Below, piece by piece: positions 59,818 to 64,000 of a stretch of 64,000 nt of DNA. Origin of the DNA: Verrucomicrobiia bacterium (GTDB lineage Bacteria; Verrucomicrobiota; Verrucomicrobiia; Verrucomicrobiales; DEV007); the NCBI GenBank assembly GCA_030425385.1, contig JAUIAH010000017.1, forward strand, positions 1 through 64,000, written 5' to 3'. Numbering within the stretch: position 1 is the first letter of the stretch; the number at the start of each line of letters is the position of its first letter. A program made the position numbers and the translations under genes. The notes below the pieces were generated by a model that saw nothing but the letters and a program-made list of their open reading frames with translations, did no database searches and had not been told where the DNA came from.

Positions 59818-61932
59818 TCACTCGCTATCAAACTTTTCTAGCAGTTTCGCCTGATCGATTTCCGCGATCTGGGCCTCAAGGATGGCTTGTTTCGCTGCGG
59901 ATTCATTCGAAGTTTTCCAGCTGTCGACGGTCTGCTCCAGCGCTTTGAAACGGTCGTGCTCGTCTTGAATCGTGCTGGCCCAGAGGAAAGCGCGTTCGGG
60001 ATCGGTGCCGCGAATGTTCTGGGCCAATTGGCTGGCGGCGGCATCTCTTTCTGGGCCTTCAGAAAGGCCGCCGATCCATTCTGAGGCTCCCACGGGGTCA
60101 AATTGGCTCCAACGTCCCGCCACATTTCCGATGGCTTCCTTGCGTGCCTTGGGACTTGCAAGATCATTCGCCCAGGCGGCTGCCGCCTGGGGATCGCTGG
60201 CCGTCCATGTTGCGGCCACACTGGCTGCTGTGGTCGCGAGTTGCGTCTCGCCGGCACCTGAGGCGAGTAGTCGTTCCACCTCTCCCGATGCCTTGACGGG
60301 ATCTTCGGAAGCCGTTGCTTGGATGACGGCCCCTAACGCTTTGTCGCGTGCGTCACCGCTCAAGCCCTCCGCCCATTCCATTGCGCGCTCGGGATCATTG
60401 GCTGCCCATGCTTGGGCAATGCTGCCCACCGCACGATGACGCTGATCCTCGTTCTCCAATGTCAAGGCGCGTTCGGCGGCCTGTTCGGGCTCTCGGTAAG
60501 CCCAGGAGCGATACACATCAGCCATCACTTCTGACCGAGCGGAAGTGCTAGAAATGCTGTCTACCCAATCTAGGGCTTTGTCAGGATCTTGATTGACATA
60601 ATGATAGCCGAGAGTCTCGAAGGCACGCTTGTTGCCATCAGTGATGGCGACGTTGTCGAGCACGGCTTGAAATCCTTCGGGGTCTCCTTCTGCCAACCCC
60701 CAAAGACTTCCTTTGCCCAACAAACGCCCCTGCATGTCTGCTGGAAATGTCTTCAACCAGGCAAGCCCTTCTTCTGGGTCATTCCACGCCCAGTTGGAGA
60801 GGATGTTTCCCATGAAATCGTACTTCTGTTCACCCGCTGGTAGGTCTTTGACTAACGTGTATGCTAACTCTGGGTCTTCCCACAAAAGGGAATGGGCACT
60901 ACTGTAGAAGAGGCGGAGACGGTCAGCCTGATTCGGTTTGGTATCGATCCATTGCATGGCGGCTTCGTGATCGTGCTCAAACCAGACGCTCAATGCCGTC
61001 TGCTCAAGACGTCTACGATCATGTCGGGATTCTTGTGCCACCAGCGTCATTGCCTGCTCGGAGTCCTCAGCGGCAATGCTACGAATGACAGTCGAGACGG
61101 CATCGCGACGCAATCGGGAGTCGCTCAGGTTTCGGGCCCATTGCAAGGCCTCGTCTGGCGCGTGTCCTGCCCAAGCATAGGCCACCCCTGCAATCATGCG
61201 ATCCCGTTTGCGGCCAGGCAGCAAGCTGGCAGCGTAGGCGCTGGCCTGAGCTGGATCTCGTCGTCCCCACTTCGTGGCGATCTCGTTGAAAGCATAGTCA
61301 CTAGCGGAGGCACCATGTTTCTCTAACATGCTGATGCCTGCTCTGGGATCCTTATCGGCGAGCCCTTGAGCGAGTGCTCGGAGCGCTGTCTTCTGCAGAC
61401 TGCGAGGATTGAGTGAGGCAAGTTGGCTTTCTGCGAGGGCGGGATTGGTGCTCGCAAGTTGCGTGAAGACCGCTCCCACCGCGTTGGAACGGCTGGAACC
61501 GCTCAGTCCTTTGGCGTAGGTGAGGGCTTCGGCGGGTGCGATCTCAGCCCAGCGAGAGAGGATGGTAGACTGCACATTCCACGCCCGCCAGTCGCGGCGC
61601 GCGAGAAGATCGGCTTCTCGCGCCATGGTCGCAAGTTGATCGCGACTGAGGCGTTCGACCGCCAAGTAAAGCTGCGCGTTCGCTCGACCGTGATTTGCCG
61701 ATTGCGTCGCCTGCAGCAACTCCTTCGCAGAGGTCGCTTGTGGGACATCCTCGGTCAGCGGCTTCTGCTCTTTGTTGGCGGAGGCACGCTTGTCTATGAG
61801 CGAGGCCGTTTCCCCTGACGCATCCGTGTCGTTGGTCGAAGTCGCCCTGAAGGCAGGGTCTCCCCAGCGGCCTAACGCGAAGCCGATTCCAAGGAAGATG
61901 ATGGCGAGGAAAGCGGCAGCGTAGGGCTTCAT
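59818..61932 (-). CDS. Exported alpha-solenoid protein with W..DP..A repeats
   Basis: A 704-residue protein with an N-terminal signal or anchor (MKPYAAAFLAIIFLGIGFALG). From about residue 120 to 690 it consists of 15 or more helical repeats of 33-36 residues with pattern W-[AS]-x(2)-[DE]-P-x(2)-A-x(2)-W...L...R..A, for example IAQAWAANDPERAMEWAEGLS, YRSWAYREPEQAAERALT and AGRWSQFDPVGASEWIGGLS. This resembles TPR/Sel1-like solenoids, a repeat type frequent in Verrucomicrobia. Probably a periplasmic binding scaffold; partners unknown. Lies 6 bp after the PEP-binding-domain gene on the same strand. Confidence 0.82.
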   Translation of the reverse strand: MKPYAAAFLAIIFLGIGFALGRWGDPAFRATSTNDTDASGETASLIDKRASANKEQKPLTEDVPQATSAKELLQATQSANHGRANAQLYLAVERLSRDQLATMAREADLLARRDWRAWNVQSTILSRWAEIAPAEALTYAKGLSGSSRSNAVGAVFTQLASTNPALAESQLASLNPRSLQKTALRALAQGLADKDPRAGISMLEKHGASASDYAFNEIATKWGRRDPAQASAYAASLLPGRKRDRMIAGVAYAWAGHAPDEALQWARNLSDSRLRRDAVSTVIRSIAAEDSEQAMTLVAQESRHDRRRLEQTALSVWFEHDHEAAMQWIDTKPNQADRLRLFYSSAHSLLWEDPELAYTLVKDLPAGEQKYDFMGNILSNWAWNDPEEGLAWLKTFPADMQGRLLGKGSLWGLAEGDPEGFQAVLDNVAITDGNKRAFETLGYHYVNQDPDKALDWVDSISSTSARSEVMADVYRSWAYREPEQAAERALTLENEDQRHRAVGSIAQAWAANDPERAMEWAEGLSGDARDKALGAVIQATASEDPVKASGEVERLLASGAGETQLATTAASVAATWTASDPQAAAAWANDLASPKARKEAIGNVAGRWSQFDPVGASEWIGGLSEGPERDAAASQLAQNIRGTDPERAFLWASTIQDEHDRFKALEQTVDSWKTSNESAAKQAILEAQIAEIDQAKLLEKFDSE

Positions 61933-61938
61933 GGGCGG

Positions 61939-64000
61939 CTATGGATGCGTTATCAGAGGTCGGATTTGTTTGAACATGACCACGTCATCTTTCCCACCAT
62001 CGCCATCGGGTACTTCCATGACTTTGAATTCGATATCGACCCCGGATCCTGGGGGAGCCTTTTGATAGGCTTGAAATTTGGGAACAGCCACTTCAAGGAG
62101 CGTCATCAGCTTCTTCTGATCGTTGCGACTGAGGATCGTCTCTCCGCTGAGGGCAAAGCAACTGCTAGGACTGATCTGGTGGGCATCCGCGGAGGTGATG
62201 CGATGCATCTCTGGAGTGAGTCCGGCAATGCGTGGGTTCTGCACATTCTCATTCCCTGCATTCACTGCGATTTCGATGTTGTGTGGTCCATGGTAGTAGA
62301 TGACGCCTGTGGATTCTTCTTTGCGATAGCTGGGATGCACCAAGATGCCCATGCGGACACTGGATTGATCGATACTGGCGCGTTGGCGTGCCTGATAGGC
62401 TTCCGGTTTCCACAGAGAGGCCCACACGCGCTTGATGGCATTGGAAATGTCTTCTTCTGAGTTGGAGGCGAAGCCATGATTGGCTTCGTAGAAGGCAAAG
62501 TGGCTTTCGTATAAGCCGGCACCACTGAAGTCGCGGTTGTCTTCCGCGTTGGAGGAGCTCCGAAAGCGCAACTTCAGCGCCTCGCCCTTGGCTAGTGGGT
62601 GCTGGGGTAGCAATCGCGTGTTGATCTGGGCCATGACCGCAGTGATATGCGAGCGGAGAAAGCGGCCGTGAAGGATTTGCGCACGGATGCGCTCTAGGTA
62701 GTTCTGGACGATGCCAGGATTCTGAACACGAGCGAGACCGGCGATGAGTTCTTCTACACCGTTCCGTTGAAGGTGCGTTTCGTAATAATGAAAGGGGATG
62801 GCAAAGCCTGGATAAATATGTTGCACCCCGCGGCTTTTGTCCAAAGGCAGTGTGCTGCGAAGGAAGGCGTAATTAGCGGCCTTGGCGCCGGCATGGGCGT
62901 GAAGATGTCGGCATTCTTCTGCCGTCTTGGGGGTATCGATCTCTAACAGATCGGCTGCCTCACGGGGAACAGCCAGGGACACCTGAGGTGTGGCCTGGGT
63001 GGGCGCGGCGCTGGGGAGGGCCGCTTCTTTGAGGGTCACTGAACCTCCGGCGGACGCGCTCGCTTCGAGTCTGACATGTTTGCGATCATAGCTAGCATAT
63101 TTCTCGGCTGCCCCAGGGATCTGGAGGAGGGGAAGAGGAGGGGATTGGCTGCGGGCGTAGCCGTCGTAGTGTGAGGCTTTCATGATGGGGTCCTCCAGGA
63201 TGATGGCGGCGAAGGATCCTTCATTGGGCATGGTCAAGCCAGACTTCAACACCCAGATCGTGCGCGCGCCATTCTCGGGGTCTTCCCGTAAGTGGCGCTC
63301 CATTTCCTGTTGTGATCGGAACACGCGAAGGAGGCCGTGGGCGATGCCTGGCAAATGAATATCATTCTTTCCAGCGAGGATGGATTGGTGGTTCTGGTAG
63401 AATTCCTGCTGAAGCTGCCCTAGCACTTGCAGGGCACTCTTGCGTGCTTCGAATTCGAGGTAGCGTTCAGCGTGCGTCGAATGCGCCGTGAATGCTCGCG
63501 CGGCCTTGCCTAACGCTTCGTCCATCTTCGCGTAAGCGAGGCCATGCATGTAATTGAGAAAGGCATGGAAGGCACGCGTCTCTGACATGTGTCCCTTGCC
63601 GAGTGAGGGTGCTTTGGAAAGCTCGCCCATGAGAGCTTTACGGTCTTTCTTGCTGTAGAGCCCTTCAATGAAGAGCAGATCAACCAGGGTGCGTGCTTGA
63701 TCGATGGGTGACCGTTGAGCGCGGGCAGATGCGAAGAGTCCGGTGGCACTCGTGGCGATTTCAGTGAGTTTCTTGAGGTGATCGATCTCTTCCTCATCAC
63801 CCCAACCGGAGGGAGCCCGTTTCGCGCGAAGCGCGCTCAGATGCTCGCGCAATTCAAGACCGACGGTGATGAAGCTATCGGCGAGATCACCCGGGGAAAG
63901 GTTGTGATAGCCTTCTTTGAAGAGAGCTGTGTAGGTATCGCTCTGAAACGTCCCTGGCTTGCTAAAGATCGTCTCGTAGCGAGCCGACGCACCAGCGCCT
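61939..64000 (-). CDS. PEP/pyruvate-binding (PPDK_N) domain protein, partial
   Basis: The frame continues through the right edge of the window (..ETIFSKPGTFQSDTYTAL.. upstream), so the start is outside. The last 250 residues carry the ATP-grasp PEP/pyruvate-binding domain: LRFRSSSNAEDNRDFSGAGLYESH, IKRVWASLWKPEAYQARQ, MGILVHPSY and DIEFKVMEV. PEP synthase and PPDK have this domain first, followed by a His-carrying swivelling domain and a PEP-binding barrel; here it sits at the C-terminal end with none after it. The N-terminal 400 visible residues are helical and unrecognised. The protein may phosphorylate something using the ATP-grasp domain alone, in the way of glucan-water-dikinase or rifampin phosphotransferase relatives. 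Confidence 0.8.
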   Translation of the reverse strand, partial: GAGASARYETIFSKPGTFQSDTYTALFKEGYHNLSPGDLADSFITVGLELREHLSALRAKRAPSGWGDEEEIDHLKKLTEIATSATGLFASARAQRSPIDQARTLVDLLFIEGLYSKKDRKALMGELSKAPSLGKGHMSETRAFHAFLNYMHGLAYAKMDEALGKAARAFTAHSTHAERYLEFEARKSALQVLGQLQQEFYQNHQSILAGKNDIHLPGIAHGLLRVFRSQQEMERHLREDPENGARTIWVLKSGLTMPNEGSFAAIILEDPIMKASHYDGYARSQSPPLPLLQIPGAAEKYASYDRKHVRLEASASAGGSVTLKEAALPSAAPTQATPQVSLAVPREAADLLEIDTPKTAEECRHLHAHAGAKAANYAFLRSTLPLDKSRGVQHIYPGFAIPFHYYETHLQRNGVEELIAGLARVQNPGIVQNYLERIRAQILHGRFLRSHITAVMAQINTRLLPQHPLAKGEALKLRFRSSSNAEDNRDFSGAGLYESHFAFYEANHGFASNSEEDISNAIKRVWASLWKPEAYQARQRASIDQSSVRMGILVHPSYRKEESTGVIYYHGPHNIEIAVNAGNENVQNPRIAGLTPEMHRITSADAHQISPSSCFALSGETILSRNDQKKLMTLLEVAVPKFQAYQKAPPGSGVDIEFKVMEVPDGDGGKDDVVMFKQIRPLITHP

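Overview
The window is a moderately GC-rich, gene-dense bacterial chromosome segment, most likely from the Verrucomicrobiota (planctomycete relatives less likely). Reasons: a DUF1549/DUF1553 protein followed by a DUF1501 protein, a PEP-CTERM protein, secreted proteins with Asp-rich DxDxDG calcium-type repeats, a ThuA-like protein beside a PQQ-type sugar dehydrogenase, tandem PilT ATPases and an alpha-solenoid built on a W..DP..A..W pattern. No rRNA, tRNA, CRISPR array or complete prophage was seen; the only possible mobile DNA is one doubtful transposase-like remnant near 6.1-6.3 kb.

Layout. 1-365: 3' end of a sigma-factor-like gene with an apparent frameshift. 0.4-1.1 kb: secreted polyproline protein. 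1.1-6.2 kb: tightly packed minus-strand cluster of exported proteins with no recognised function, including two paralogues and a protein of four VHL-beta-like repeats. 6.3-11.6 kb: small hypothetical, L,D-transpeptidase-like protein, disordered acidic/basic protein, PHP-type phosphoesterase, gamma-glutamyltransferase. 11.7-12.6 kb: a candidate selenoprotein whose frame crosses a UGA in a U-G-Y-C motif, with a SECIS-like hairpin directly after it. 12.9-17.8 kb: PEP-CTERM protein, a molybdopterin-domain/pentapeptide-repeat fusion, and a minus-strand trio of phosphodiesterase, glycosyltransferase and nucleotidyltransferase-like protein. 17.9-22.4 kb: membrane protein, PrsW-type protease, ThuA-like protein, sugar dehydrogenase.

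22.4-29.7 kb is a minus-strand run of housekeeping genes: SecDF-head-like protein, M23 peptidase, uvrC, PBP2, folA, lipase-like hydrolase, Nudix. 29.8-34.8 kb carries a large tubulin/FtsZ-superfamily protein followed by two MacB/FtsX-type permeases with no ATPase beside them. Then come a Fic-domain protein with Gln at the catalytic His position and a soluble PAS histidine kinase. 37.6-41.8 kb is a ribose-type ABC importer operon ending in uracil phosphoribosyltransferase; its binding protein has its two halves in reversed order (circular permutation). 41.9-44.2 kb holds an AlkP-superfamily Tat protein and a membrane protein.

44.2-47.6 kb reads on the minus strand as yqjD-, yqjE-, yqjK-like genes coupled to two pilT-like ATPases. 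48.1-51.2 kb is a gap-pgk-tpiA glycolytic operon closed by a strong terminator, then a lone hisH. 51.9-54.3 kb has a lipoprotein, a secreted agmatine-deiminase-family enzyme and a divergent MarR regulator around a 13-bp inverted repeat. 54.4-59.8 kb is a DUF1549/1553, DUF1501 and Nramp-like transporter run. The window ends with the alpha-solenoid protein and a PEP/pyruvate-binding-domain protein cut by the right edge.

Strongest observations: the UGA-containing redox gene with its SECIS-like hairpin, and the permuted binding protein. Next are the tubulin-like/permease cluster, the unknown secreted operon and the yqj-pilT coupling. All assignments come from reading motifs by eye; no database search was run.
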